A stretch of 64,000 nucleotides of DNA from an uncultured Clostridia bacterium (lineage in GTDB: Bacteria; Bacillota; Clostridia; TANB77; CAG-508): positions 67,206-131,205 of the forward strand of contig CAKPJC010000001.1 of NCBI GenBank assembly GCA_934162535.1, read 5' to 3'. Both the position numbers and the translations under genes were made by a program. Numbering within the stretch: position 1 is the stretch's first letter; each line of letters begins with the position of its first letter. The notes below the pieces were generated by a model. That model saw only the letters and a program-made list of their open reading frames with translations, did no database searches and was not told the origin of the DNA. Shown piece by piece: positions 8,424-18,162 of the stretch.

Positions 8424-8885
8424 ATGACAAAAACAATTATTAGAGAAGCAATTATAGCACTTTTAGTATGTTTAGCAGTACTATTAATATTAAGTGTAGC
8501 GTTATATAACTACATTCCTACAAACAAGGTCGTACCTGAAACTGTTGAATATTCACCAACAAAAGAGATACAATCACAATTAAATTCAGCAGTTGACGAT
8601 AACTCAAGTGAGATATTAATGACATATGAAATAACAGCACAAGACCTTGATAATTTTGAAAGGACAAATCAATACAATCCAGGAAAAGCAAATCCATTTG
8701 CACCAGAAAAACAAGAAGAAAATAACAACAATGGAAACAGTAGTAATGGAAATAGCAATTCTGGAAATTCAAATAATTCTGGAAGTACAGGAAATAACAG
8801 CAGTGGAAGTACTAGAGGAACACCTGTAACACCAGCAAATGGTAGTTCAGAGGGCAAACTATTTGAAGGAGGATCTTCCAAATAA
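8424..8885 (+). CDS. Putative PilP-like pilus protein
   Basis: 153 residues: a transmembrane segment at about 7-28, a short region with YNPGKANPFAP, then a tail of Asn, Gly and Ser. The NPF motif after a membrane anchor is like the RDPF-type motif that starts the extracytoplasmic part of PilP/GspC, and the position after PilO fits. Sequence similarity is too short to be sure; it may be a lineage-specific inner-membrane alignment protein. RBS AAAGGAGTG. Confidence 0.5.
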   Translation: MTKTIIREAIIALLVCLAVLLILSVALYNYIPTNKVVPETVEYSPTKEIQSQLNSAVDDNSSEILMTYEITAQDLDNFERTNQYNPGKANPFAPEKQEENNNNGNSSNGNSNSGNSNNSGSTGNNSSGSTRGTPVTPANGSSEGKLFEGGSSK

Positions 8886-9055
8886 ATAGGGGTATATTTA
8901 TAATAAAATAAATATATACAAATACTTAAGAAAAAAGGGGGGAATACTTCTAAAAGAGAAAAAAGTAGAAATACTTTATAAGATTAGTTATTAAAATTTT
9001 AAAATACAAAATCTGCAAAAGCAGAAAAAGAAAAGAGAAAAGGAGAGATTTTATT

Positions 9056-9601
9056 ATGAGAAACCAAAAAGGTATCACATTAGTAGCTTTAGTAGTTACA
9101 ATAGTAGTTTTATTAATTTTAGCAGGAACATCAATTGCAATGTTAAAAGGAGATAATGGTATAGTAACAAATGCTCAAAAAGCAACAGTATCAAATAAAG
9201 AAGGACAAGTTGTAGAAAATATAAAAAATGCATATAACACAGTAAAAACAAAAGTTATAGTTGGAGCATCAACAAATCCTAATTATGATGCACAAGCTGC
9301 TGCAACAGAACAAGAAATTGCAAATACAATTGCTACAGAAATATTAGGTGAAGAAACAACGCTAACAGCAGGAACAGCAAAAGACAAAGATGGATATAAA
9401 ATAACATATAATGCAACAGCAGGTTCAACAGCAGGTTCAACAGCAGGAACAATAGTTATTGAATATGGAGATTCAACTTTTAAAAATGGTGTAACATTTG
9501 CTGGAAAACAAATGGGTACAATACAAGCAACAATAACAATTGAAAAAGCTAATGCTTCATTAAGTTGGACAGGGGGTCCATATTTCATAAATAATAGATA
9601 A
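9056..9601 (+). CDS. Type IV prepilin, probable major pilin
   Basis: 181 residues. The leader MRNQKG is followed by ITLVALVVTIVVLLILAG, a class III signal to be cut after Gly6 by PilD. The mature protein has Ala at position 5 where classical pilins have Glu. Two copies of the short motif AGST (three with the variant AGT) lie at about residues 120-130. A long leader with a strong AAAGGAGAG site, and a stable hairpin right after the gene, suggest high expression, as expected for the main fibre subunit. Confidence 0.88.
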   Translation: MRNQKGITLVALVVTIVVLLILAGTSIAMLKGDNGIVTNAQKATVSNKEGQVVENIKNAYNTVKTKVIVGASTNPNYDAQAAATEQEIANTIATEILGEETTLTAGTAKDKDGYKITYNATAGSTAGSTAGTIVIEYGDSTFKNGVTFAGKQMGTIQATITIEKANASLSWTGGPYFINNR

Positions 9602-9628
9602 GATACAGATATTAATAAAAACTACACA

Positions 9629-9656
9629 ACAGGCATATACAAAAGTATATGCCTGT
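9629..9656. other. 12-bp stem-loop after the pilin gene
   Basis: ACAGGCATATAC pairs perfectly with GTATATGCCTGT around an AAAA loop. There is no T run, so it is more likely an mRNA-stabilising 3' structure or partial terminator that raises pilin mRNA over the downstream genes. Confidence 0.7.
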
Positions 9657-9689
9657 ACTAATATAAAAACACAAAAGAAAGGCAAGGAA

Positions 9690-10496
9690 ATGAACACATA
9701 TTTTTATATAATATTATTTATAATGGGAACACTATTTGGAAGTTTTTACACATTAGCAATGTACAGAATACCAAGAAATATAGATATAATAAAAAAACAT
9801 TCTTATTGTCCTAATTGTAATCACAAATTAGGCTTCTTTGAACTGATACCGGTACTAAGTTATATATTTCTAGGAGGAAAATGCAAAGAATGTAAACAAA
9901 AAATAAGAATAAGATACTTATTACTAGAAATACTTGGGGGAATATCATTTGTAGTATTAGCAATAGCACTAAAAATAAATATATATACAATAAACATTCC
10001 AATAGCAATAATATATGGGATAACAATATTATATATTACTGCAATAATACTTATAGCCGGAATAGATAAAGAATATAGAAAAATAGATAAAAGAGTACTT
10101 GCATATGGAATAATCATATCACTAATATATATGATATATCTATATACAGTAGGAGAAACTAGTATATATAGATATGCTATATATCTAGCAATATATATAA
10201 TTTTATTATGTATAGATGCATTTTTACTAAGGAAAAAAGCAGAAGATAGCTACACAATAGATATATTGTTTTTTCTAACAATAATACTTATAGTAACAGA
10301 CTTCAAAATATTTATTATGACTGTAATTATGACAATAATGGCAATAGCAATATATATGTTAATAAGAAGAATTGAACTTAAGAAAAAAGGAAATATAAAA
10401 CCAAAACTAAAAGAAGTACCAATAGGTTTCTATATAGGAGTTAGCAACATTGTAGTACTATTTGGTATGACGATATTAACGAATTATATGATTTGA
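9690..10496 (+). CDS. pilD: Prepilin peptidase (A24 family)
   Basis: 268-residue polytopic membrane aspartyl protease that removes pilin leaders and may N-methylate the new N-terminus. The cytoplasmic Zn-binding loop has CPNC at residues 40-43 and CKEC at 65-68. GIDKEYRKID at about 125-133 carries the first catalytic Asp. The second Asp is probably in the CIDAFLLRKKAED stretch (174-184), which departs from the usual GxGD motif. Eight hydrophobic segments. It is embedded among its substrates and overlaps the next gene's reading frame. Confidence 0.9.
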   Translation: MNTYFYIILFIMGTLFGSFYTLAMYRIPRNIDIIKKHSYCPNCNHKLGFFELIPVLSYIFLGGKCKECKQKIRIRYLLLEILGGISFVVLAIALKINIYTINIPIAIIYGITILYITAIILIAGIDKEYRKIDKRVLAYGIIISLIYMIYLYTVGETSIYRYAIYLAIYIILLCIDAFLLRKKAEDSYTIDILFFLTIILIVTDFKIFIMTVIMTIMAIAIYMLIRRIELKKKGNIKPKLKEVPIGFYIGVSNIVVLFGMTILTNYMI

Positions 10497-10516
10497 AGCA
10501 AACAAGGGGGCTAACA

Positions 10517-10945
10517 ATGAAATCAGAGAAAGGTGTAACATTAACATCAGTAATGGTATATATAATAGCACTAACAGTTGTAGTTATAACAGTGGGAAGG
10601 ATTATGACATATTTTTATAAAAACGTAAACAATGTAACAGAAGATACAAACTCAAGTGGTGCGTATATAAGTTTCAATAGCTATTTTACAGAAGAAATAA
10701 ATATTGAAGGAAATGATGTTGAAGAATGTGCTACAGATTCAACAACAGGAGAAAGCTATATTATATTTAGTAAAACAGGAAATCAATACACATATAAAGA
10801 TAAAAACATATATAAAGAAAAAGTAAAAATAGCCAAAAATATTAATGAGTGTGAAATTTCCTATAATGAAACAACAAAAGTAATTCAAGTAAATATGAAA
10901 ATAAAAGGAAAAACATACAGCAATTACTATACAGTAGCAAAATAA
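10517..10945 (+). CDS. Minor prepilin-like protein
   Basis: 142 residues. SEKG is followed by VTLTSVMVYIIALTVVVITV, a PilD-type cleavage site and hydrophobic helix, then a small polar domain. Like the major pilin it lacks Glu5. The ATG at 10517 follows AAGGGGG; longer in-frame starts upstream have no binding site and overlap pilD. Likely a minor or initiating pilin. Confidence 0.75.
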   Translation: MKSEKGVTLTSVMVYIIALTVVVITVGRIMTYFYKNVNNVTEDTNSSGAYISFNSYFTEEINIEGNDVEECATDSTTGESYIIFSKTGNQYTYKDKNIYKEKVKIAKNINECEISYNETTKVIQVNMKIKGKTYSNYYTVAK

Positions 10946-10964
10946 TGTTAAGGAGGAAAAGCAT

Positions 10965-12602
10965 ATGGATATGAGAAAACGTCAACCGATAGGAATTGAG
11001 CTTGTAAAAAGAGGAATAGTAGATAAAAACGATATAGAAGAGGCATTAAAGGAACAACGCAAAAATCCAAATAAAAAACTTGGAGAATTATTATATGAAT
11101 TAAAAGTATGTGATGCACCAACACTTATTAGTGCGATAGGAGATATAATAGGGGTACCAGGAATTATATTATCAGAAGAGCTAATAAGAATAGATGTATT
11201 AGAATATATTTCACTTGAAATTGCAAGAAGAAATAAAGCTATACCATTTGCAATAGAAAATGGTAAAATAAAAGTATGCTTTGCAGATACAACAAATGCA
11301 AGAAATATTGAATCAGTAAGATTATTAATGTTAAACAAGGGACTTGTAATAGAACCATATATAACATTTGAAGGTATAATAACAAATATAGTCACAAGAC
11401 TTGGAGGAACAGCAGAAAAAGACATGGCAAATATTGGACAAGACAATAATATTACAGAAATTGTAGATTCAATAATAAAAACTGCAATGGAAAAAAGAGC
11501 AAGCGATATTCATATAGAACCATTAAGAAATGAAGTAAGAGTAAGGTACAGAATAGATGGTGAATTATTTACAGCAACATCATTACCAAAAGACAAACAA
11601 GCTCAAATAATAGGAAGACTGAAAGCAATATCAAACATGCACCAAGAGAAACAAGAATCACAAGATGGTAGAATATTAATATATGAAGATTATAATATTC
11701 GTGTATCTTCACAAAAAAATGTTTATGGAGAAAAATTTGTTCTAAGACTACTAAAGAAAAATTCAAATATAAAAAATATATTTGAATTAGGATATCCAGG
11801 ATCAGAAACACAACTTGAAAAAAGTATAAATAAAAGAAATAGTATAACAGTAATTGCTGCTCCAACTGGAGAAGGTAAAACAACAACACTATATAGTTTT
11901 ATAGATTATCTAAACAGACCAGAAATAAATATAACAACAATAGAAGATCCTGTAGAAATACGTATAGATGGATTAAATCAAATAGAAATAGATGCAAGAA
12001 CAAGTTTCTCAGATTCATTAAGAACCGTATTAAGACAAGACCCTGATATAATATTAGTAGGAGAAATAAGAGACAAAGAAACAGGAGAAATAGCTATACA
12101 GGCAGGGCAAACAGGACATTATGTATTATCAACAATCCATACAATAGATGCAGTAGAAGTAATAACAAGACTAAGAAAAATGGGATTACTAGACTATGAT
12201 ATAGCAAGTACGCTTGCAACAAGTATATCACAAAGGCTTGTTAGAAAATTATGTCCAAAATGTAGAAAAGAAAGAGATTTCACAACAGATGAAATAGAAA
12301 AAATAAATGCAATAGGAAAAAGATATAATGTACAATTTGACTTAAAAGGCAAAAAAACATATGATGCAATAGGTTGTAAATATTGCAACAATACGGGTTA
12401 TTACGATAGAATAGGTATTTTTGAAATACTTGACATTACGGATGATATTAAAGAATTGATAATGAATGGTGCATCAAGTATAGAAATAAAAAGACATGCA
12501 CTTGAAGAAAACTATACTCCACTTTGCATAGATGGAATAAACAAAATATTAGATGGATATACAAATTTGGAAGAATTAAATAGAAAAATACTATTATTCT
12601 AA
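10965..12602 (+). CDS. pilB: Pilus extension ATPase PilB/GspE
   Basis: 545-residue cytoplasmic hexameric ATPase that powers pilin assembly. Residues about 10-150 form the MshEN/T2SSE N-domain (LGELLYELKVCDAPTLI). RASDIHIEP lies near 180, Walker A APTGEGKTTTLYS near 300, and the Walker B/Asp box ILVGEIRDKETGE near 365. A Zn-binding tetracysteine (CPKC near 430, CKYC near 470) separates this family from PilT. AAGGAGG precedes the ATG. It works with PilC and the PilM/N/O platform encoded here. Confidence 0.95.
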   Translation: MDMRKRQPIGIELVKRGIVDKNDIEEALKEQRKNPNKKLGELLYELKVCDAPTLISAIGDIIGVPGIILSEELIRIDVLEYISLEIARRNKAIPFAIENGKIKVCFADTTNARNIESVRLLMLNKGLVIEPYITFEGIITNIVTRLGGTAEKDMANIGQDNNITEIVDSIIKTAMEKRASDIHIEPLRNEVRVRYRIDGELFTATSLPKDKQAQIIGRLKAISNMHQEKQESQDGRILIYEDYNIRVSSQKNVYGEKFVLRLLKKNSNIKNIFELGYPGSETQLEKSINKRNSITVIAAPTGEGKTTTLYSFIDYLNRPEINITTIEDPVEIRIDGLNQIEIDARTSFSDSLRTVLRQDPDIILVGEIRDKETGEIAIQAGQTGHYVLSTIHTIDAVEVITRLRKMGLLDYDIASTLATSISQRLVRKLCPKCRKERDFTTDEIEKINAIGKRYNVQFDLKGKKTYDAIGCKYCNNTGYYDRIGIFEILDITDDIKELIMNGASSIEIKRHALEENYTPLCIDGINKILDGYTNLEELNRKILLF

Positions 12603-12622
12603 ATGAAAGGGGAAAAATTATA

Positions 12623-13729
12623 ATGGTAAATATGAGCAAAGTTATTGAGCAAGCAATTGACAAAGATGCATCAGATATACATCTAATGTCAGGACTAAAG
12701 CCAATGTATAGAATAGCAAGATCATTAGTAGAAATGGAAGGTGCAAATGTACTAAAAGATGATGACATGTATGAAATATATGACTATATAATAAAAGGAA
12801 ATGTTGAAAAAGATAAAGTATTTAATGAAACAAAAAAATTGGATACATCATATGAACATAATGGGATTCGTCTAAGGGTTAATATGTCATATGCAAATGA
12901 AGTTCCAATATGTACGATGAGACTTATAAAAAATGAACTACCTAAATATGAGGATTTAGGAGTGCCAGACATTGTAAGAAGAATGACATATCAACCACAA
13001 GGTCTTATGTTGGTAACCGGAAAAACAAACTCAGGAAAATCAACGACACTAAATGCATTAGTAAATCACATAAATGAAACACAAAATAAAAAAATATTAT
13101 CACTAGAAAGCCCAATAGAATATAAACACACATCAAAAAATTCAATAATTGTACAAAAAGAAGTTGGACCGGGAAGGGACTGTTTAACATATCATGATGG
13201 AGTTAAAAATGCACTTAGAGAGGACTGTGACATACTTGTTATAGGAGAGATTAGAGATAAAGTTACAATGGAGGCAGCAATAGAAATGGCAGAATCAGGA
13301 CATCTTGTAATTGGAACATTACACACAAAATCATGTGCAGAAACAATAGACAGAATGGTAAACTTCTATGATGTAAGAGACCAAGTACAAATAAAGTATT
13401 TATTATCAGCATTATTAAAACTTGTAATATCACAAAGACTATTAGTAGGAACAAGTGGAAAGCTAGAACTTGTTCCAGAAGTAATGGTTGTTGACAATAT
13501 AGTATCAGGAGTAATAAGAAAAGAAAAAATAAGTGTATCAGAAATAGAAGATGCAATACAAAGTGGACAAGAAAAAGGAAGCATAAGTTTAATAAACTCA
13601 ATTGCAAAATTATTTGTTGAAAATAAAATTACACTTGAACAAGCAAAAATGCAAGTAGAAGAAAAGAACTTAGAAACATTAAATAGAACAATAATGCAAT
13701 TAAAAATAAAGATGGGAAATAACCACTAA
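12623..13729 (+). CDS. pilT: Pilus retraction ATPase PilT
   Basis: 368 residues, PilT length. ASDIHLMSG is at the start, and Walker A reads VTGKTNSGKSTTLNA near residue 131, with Lys-Thr-Asn in place of the usual Pro-Thr-Gly. The Asp box DILVIGEIRD is near 203, and GHLVIGTLHTKS contains the His box. No tetracysteine, as expected for PilT. Its presence means that the pili can retract, so twitching, surface sensing or DNA uptake are possible. Confidence 0.93.
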   Translation: MVNMSKVIEQAIDKDASDIHLMSGLKPMYRIARSLVEMEGANVLKDDDMYEIYDYIIKGNVEKDKVFNETKKLDTSYEHNGIRLRVNMSYANEVPICTMRLIKNELPKYEDLGVPDIVRRMTYQPQGLMLVTGKTNSGKSTTLNALVNHINETQNKKILSLESPIEYKHTSKNSIIVQKEVGPGRDCLTYHDGVKNALREDCDILVIGEIRDKVTMEAAIEMAESGHLVIGTLHTKSCAETIDRMVNFYDVRDQVQIKYLLSALLKLVISQRLLVGTSGKLELVPEVMVVDNIVSGVIRKEKISVSEIEDAIQSGQEKGSISLINSIAKLFVENKITLEQAKMQVEEKNLETLNRTIMQLKIKMGNNH

Positions 13730-13754
13730 AATAACAATATGAAAGGAGAACAAG

Positions 13755-15098
13755 ATGCCAGTATATGTTTATAAAGCTGTGACAGACAAAGGATTAATAA
13801 TTAAGAATAAAGTAGAAGAAGCAAGTAAACAGACTCTAATAAAAAGACTAAAGGCAAATGGAATAACACCAATAGATGTAATACAAGTTGCATACAAAAA
13901 ACAGCAAACAAAGACAAAAAAGAATGTAACAAATATTAGTGAAATAGTAAAAAATGTAAATACAACACAGGTAAATAGAAGAGAGAGCGCTTCAATGTCG
14001 GCAATAGAAAAGTTCAATTTATATTTAGCAGCAACAGAAAAAGTCACATCAAAAGACATCATAATATTTACAGAAAACTTTTATTTGTTAAAAAAGGCTA
14101 ATTTTAACAATGTACATGCATTAAGCACTATAATTCAAAGTACAGAAAATATTACCCTGAAAGGTATAATAGAAGATATACTAGCAGGTGTTGAAGCTGG
14201 AGAATATATGTATTCAACAATGGAATATTATGGAGATATATTCCCATATATATATATAAATATGATAAAAGTTGGAGAACTATCTGGTTCGCTTACAAAC
14301 TCACTAGGGCAGGCAGTTCAGTATCTAGAAGACACTGATGCAATTAACAGAAGAATTAAAAAGATTGTAATACCAAATGTATTGCAATTTGTTATAATAT
14401 TTGTATTATTGATTGCAGGAACACTAATAGCTATTCCACAAATCCAAAATCTATTTGATGAAGTTGGAACAGCGGCGGAATTACCTAAAGTAACATTGTG
14501 GTTCCAAGGAGTACTGGAGGTAGTGGGTAAATATTGGTATGTACCAATAGCAATCATAGCGGTTATAGTAGGAGTGATATATTTTTATATAAATACACCG
14601 AGAGGAAAATACAATTTCCATTATTTCAAATATACAATGCCTATATTTGGAAAGCTAATATTTTCATTAGATTTTTCAAGATTCATGAAAGCGATGCACC
14701 TAAATATGGAAAATGGGATGAGAATTCAAGATGCACTTGATGTAAGTAAAAACATTGTAAATAACTATGTAATGTTATCAATAATAGAAACATCAATAAA
14801 TAATATGCTAACAGGATATTCATGGATAGACCCATTTGAAAAATCAGGGCTATGTTCTGCAATGACAACAGAAATGTTAAAAATAGGAATGCAGACAGAT
14901 TTAACAGAAATGTTGGGAAAATTATTAGAATATATGGACATGGAAATAAATAATTCAATTGAGAGAATAATGAAAGTACTACCAGAGGTAGCATATTCAA
15001 TTGTAGGTGTAGTATTAATATTCTTTGTATGTGTAGTACTAGTACCGGTAATACAAGTATATATGGGTGGCTTCTTATTCTCAGCATATGGAGTATAA
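13755..15098 (+). CDS. pilC: Pilus inner-membrane platform protein PilC/GspF
   Basis: 447-residue polytopic protein that couples PilB/PilT motion to pilin insertion. The N-terminal YVYKAVTDKG is typical. Two GspF repeats follow, with membrane helices near 205-230 (VLQFVIIFVLLIAGTL), 258-277 and 415-440. A Lys/Thr-rich linker of about 40 residues lies between the N-terminal region and the first repeat. Last gene of the operon, followed by a terminator. Confidence 0.92.
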   Translation: MPVYVYKAVTDKGLIIKNKVEEASKQTLIKRLKANGITPIDVIQVAYKKQQTKTKKNVTNISEIVKNVNTTQVNRRESASMSAIEKFNLYLAATEKVTSKDIIIFTENFYLLKKANFNNVHALSTIIQSTENITLKGIIEDILAGVEAGEYMYSTMEYYGDIFPYIYINMIKVGELSGSLTNSLGQAVQYLEDTDAINRRIKKIVIPNVLQFVIIFVLLIAGTLIAIPQIQNLFDEVGTAAELPKVTLWFQGVLEVVGKYWYVPIAIIAVIVGVIYFYINTPRGKYNFHYFKYTMPIFGKLIFSLDFSRFMKAMHLNMENGMRIQDALDVSKNIVNNYVMLSIIETSINNMLTGYSWIDPFEKSGLCSAMTTEMLKIGMQTDLTEMLGKLLEYMDMEINNSIERIMKVLPEVAYSIVGVVLIFFVCVVLVPVIQVYMGGFLFSAYGV

Positions 15099-15152
15099 TT
15101 TAGACTCTAAGAAATGATTTTTTGCCCTAGTTTTAATAAATTAGGAATGTAG

Positions 15153-15192
15153 AGACATACTTTTTGTCTGGATTGACAAGAGTATGTCTTTT
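15153..15192 (+). terminator. Terminator of the pilus operon
   Basis: AGACATACT (15153-15161) pairs with AGTATGTCT (15181-15189), with further pairing inside, followed by a short T tract. Confidence 0.75.
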
Positions 15193-15196
15193 GAAA

Positions 15197-15238
15197 TTTT
15201 TTCTTATTTTTCCACTATAGTGGAAAAATAAGAAAAAA
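15197..15238. repeat. 42-bp perfect palindrome
   Basis: The two halves are exact reverse complements around the centre at 15217/15218 (core CCACTATAGTGG). No unpaired loop is required in DNA. It lies between the pilus terminator and the ROK gene. Confidence 0.85.
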
Positions 15239-15302
15239 ATGCCAATTTGACTTGATAAATATAATCTTGAGAATAAACAATAAAATAGGAAATGAGGGAA
15301 AT

Positions 15303-16187
15303 ATGAAAATAGGAATTGATATAGGTGGAAGTCATATAGGAATAGGCTTAGTGGATGACCAAGGATATATAAAAAGCAAAGAAGAAATATTTATAAAAGA
15401 CATAACAAACATAAAAAATATAATAGAAGAATTTATTATTGAGAAAATAAATGAAATGAAACAAGAAGAAGATATAGAAGGAATAGGAATTGCCGTACCA
15501 GGCACAGTATCAAACAATATAATTGTAAAAGCAGTAAACCTAAGAATGGAAAATTATAATTTAGCAAATAAAATAGAGAAAGAATTTAGAATACCTGTAA
15601 AAATAAGAAATGATGCTAAATGTTCTGCAATAGCTGAACAAAAATATGGAACATTAAATGGATATGATAATAGCATATTTTTATGTATTGGAACGGGAAT
15701 AGGTGGGGCAGTAATTTATGATGGAAAATTATTAGAAGCCAAAAATGTACCAGGATATGAATTTAGTCATACAATAATAAAGAAAGATGGGCAACTATGT
15801 AACTGTGGTAAAAGGGGATGTTTTGAGATATATGCAAGTATAAAGAGATTTAAAGAAAAAATATCAAATGAATATAACCTAAACACGATAAGTGGAGAAG
15901 TAATAAGAAAATTTATAAGAGAAAATCCAGAAGATTCAAGACTAAAATATATGATAAATAGCTACATAGATGATTTAAGTATAGGAATATCAAACTTAGT
16001 AAATATATTTGAACCAGAAATAATATGTATAGGTGGAAGCTTTTCAGAATATGAAGAAATACTATATGAGCCATTAAAAAGAAAGCTATTAGATGGAAAC
16101 TTGCTATTTAATAAAAGAGATGATATAATTATAAAACATGCACAATTAAAAAATGATGCGGGAATAATAGGAGCAACACTTATATAA
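15303..16187 (+). CDS. ROK family sugar kinase (glucokinase-like)
   Basis: 294 residues. The N-terminal phosphate loop is GIDIGGSHIGIGLVD, the catalytic-region motif is NDAKCSAIAEQ, and GTGIGGAVI follows. The ROK Zn motif is CNCGKRGCFE. No DNA-binding domain is present, so it is a kinase, not a repressor. It probably phosphorylates glucose or a related hexose with ATP. The ATG at 15303 follows GAGGG; a TTG 51 bp upstream is open but has no binding site. Confidence 0.88.
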   Translation: MKIGIDIGGSHIGIGLVDDQGYIKSKEEIFIKDITNIKNIIEEFIIEKINEMKQEEDIEGIGIAVPGTVSNNIIVKAVNLRMENYNLANKIEKEFRIPVKIRNDAKCSAIAEQKYGTLNGYDNSIFLCIGTGIGGAVIYDGKLLEAKNVPGYEFSHTIIKKDGQLCNCGKRGCFEIYASIKRFKEKISNEYNLNTISGEVIRKFIRENPEDSRLKYMINSYIDDLSIGISNLVNIFEPEIICIGGSFSEYEEILYEPLKRKLLDGNLLFNKRDDIIIKHAQLKNDAGIIGATLI

Positions 16188-16275
16188 AAATAGTGTTAAA
16201 ATACTTTTAGATGTAATAAGAATATGAGAAAAACGTGAAAAAATTCATGTAAAATCATTGAAAGGTAGTAATTAT

Positions 16276-17590
16276 ATGGAATACAAAGAAAATAACAATA
16301 AAAAAATAGTGTCTTTCTTTACATTACGGTTGCAAAGTGAATCAATATGAAACAAATGGTATGATGCAAAAGTTCAGAGAAGCAGGATATAAAATAGCAG
16401 ATATAGATGAAGGAAAATCAGATATATGTATCATAAACACTTGCACAGTAACAAATATGTCTGACAGAAAATCAAGACATGCACTAAGAAAAATAAAAGA
16501 AAAAAATCCAAATGCAATAATAGTTGCAACAGGGTGTTATGCACAGGTTGCAAAAGAAGAATTAGAACAAATGGAAGAAATAGACATAGTAATAGGAAAT
16601 GATGAAAAGAGAGATGTCGTAAAATTTGTTGAGAAATATATTAAAGATAAAAATAGAGTTGTAGACATACAAGACATAAGCAAACAAAAAGAATTTGTAG
16701 ATATGGGGCAAATTACATATACAGAAAAAACAAGGGCAGTAATAAAAGTTCAAGATGGGTGCAATCAATTTTGTACATATTGTATAATTCCATATGCAAG
16801 AGGTAGAGTAAGAAGTAGAAAAATAGATAATGTTGTAGAAGAAATAAGAGGAATTGCATCAGAAGGAATACAAGAAGTTGTAATAACAGGAATACATGTT
16901 GCATCATATGGTAAAGACTTTGATAAAAATGATGGCTTAATAGAATTATTAGAAGAAATAAACAAAATAGAAAGAATAAAAAGAATAAGATTAGGCTCGC
17001 TAGAACCGCAAATAATAACAGATAGTTTTATAAATAGACTTACAAAGCTTGAAAAAATATGTCATCATTTTCATTTATCTTTACAGAGTGGATGTGATGA
17101 AACACTTAAAAGAATGAACAGGAAGTATAATACTGAAATATTCAGAGAAATAGTAGAAAGACTTAGAAAAGCATATAAGGATGTAATACTAACAACAGAC
17201 ATAATAGTTGGTTTCCCAGGTGAGACAGAAGAAGAATTTAACCAAACATATGAATTTCTAAAGGAGATAAAATTTTATAAAATGCATGTATTTCCATATT
17301 CACCACGAAGAGGGACCGTTGCAGAGAAAATGCCAAATCAAATAGACGGAAATATTAAAGAAGAAAGAAGTAAAAAGCTAATAGAATTATCAAATAGAAA
17401 TCAAGAAGAATATAACAAAGAATATATTGGTAAAAAAGTGGAAGTACTTTTTGAAGAAAAAGAAGGAGAATTTTACAAAGGTCACACTCAAAATTATATT
17501 GTAGTAAAGTATAAAACAGATGAGCATTTAGAAAATATAATAAAAGCAGTTGAAATAAAAAAATCGAGTATTGATTATATAGAAGCATAG
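16276..17590 (+). CDS. mtaB: MtaB methylthiotransferase, reading frame broken by +1 shift at a CGG codon
   Basis: Radical SAM enzyme that adds a methylthio group to t6A37 of tRNAs. From ATG 16276 (AAAGG upstream) the first 17 codons end ...VSFFTL; the next codon is CGG at 16327-16329 and the frame soon hits TGA. Skipping C16327 gives GCKVNQYETN, the invariant MtaB N-terminus with its first cluster cysteine, then continues to 17590 for about 437 residues in all, normal length. Downstream are NTCTVTN, ATGCYAQ, the radical SAM motif CNQFCTYC, and a C-terminal TRAM domain. A GTG at 16337 would make a protein that lacks that cysteine. So the gene needs a +1 shift, or the base is an error. Confidence 0.85.
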
Positions 17591-17724
17591 AGATATATTA
17601 CATTATGTAATAAATTTGTAATATAAACTTAATATAAAATTGAGATAAAACACTTGATAAACTTGGAAAAATAGTATATAACTATTAATGAAAAGATTGT
17701 ACAAACTACAAAGGAGGAATAAAG

Positions 17725-18021
17725 ATGGCAAATATAGAAGAAGTTTCAGGAGTTTATGGTGGAGTAAAAACAGACATAAATGATAATGTTGAAGCTGGAG
17801 TAATTGAAAATTCTATAACAGGTACAAATTTACCTGCAAAAACAGGTTTCTGGAATAAAGTAAAAGCTGTTATGTTTTACGATTTAAAAATTGAGCTAAC
17901 ACCATATCAACAAAAAATTGAAGATGAAATCAATGATTTCTTATATCAAGAAATTACTTGGGCAAAGGTTAAAGACTTTTTATTCCAAGAGGTATCTTTT
18001 GGAAAGAAAAAAGATAAATAA
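17725..18021 (+). CDS. Small protein of unknown function
   Basis: 98 residues, not recognised. No signal peptide or membrane span. The C-terminal half is charged and aromatic and has two related segments, DFLYQEITWAKVK and DFLFQEVSFGKKK, which look like an internal duplication. A good site (AAAGGAGG) precedes the ATG, and a stem-loop follows the stop, so it appears to be a real monocistronic gene. Confidence 0.65.
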   Translation: MANIEEVSGVYGGVKTDINDNVEAGVIENSITGTNLPAKTGFWNKVKAVMFYDLKIELTPYQQKIEDEINDFLYQEITWAKVKDFLFQEVSFGKKKDK

Positions 18022-18030
18022 TAAAAAAAC

Positions 18031-18064
18031 ATAGTACCTCCAAAAAATAATTGAGAGGTACTAT
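18031..18064. terminator. Stem-loop after the small gene
   Basis: ATAGTACCTC pairs with GAGGTACTAT. The T run is on the minus-strand side (seven A before it on plus), so terminator strength on the plus strand is uncertain. Confidence 0.5.
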
Positions 18065-18162
18065 CTCTATTAAAACAAAGAGCAATAAATATTTATAAAG
18101 CCAGTCAAAAAAGTGAATTTAAAATAAATTTACAAAAAAACAAAAAAATTTCAAAAAAAGTA

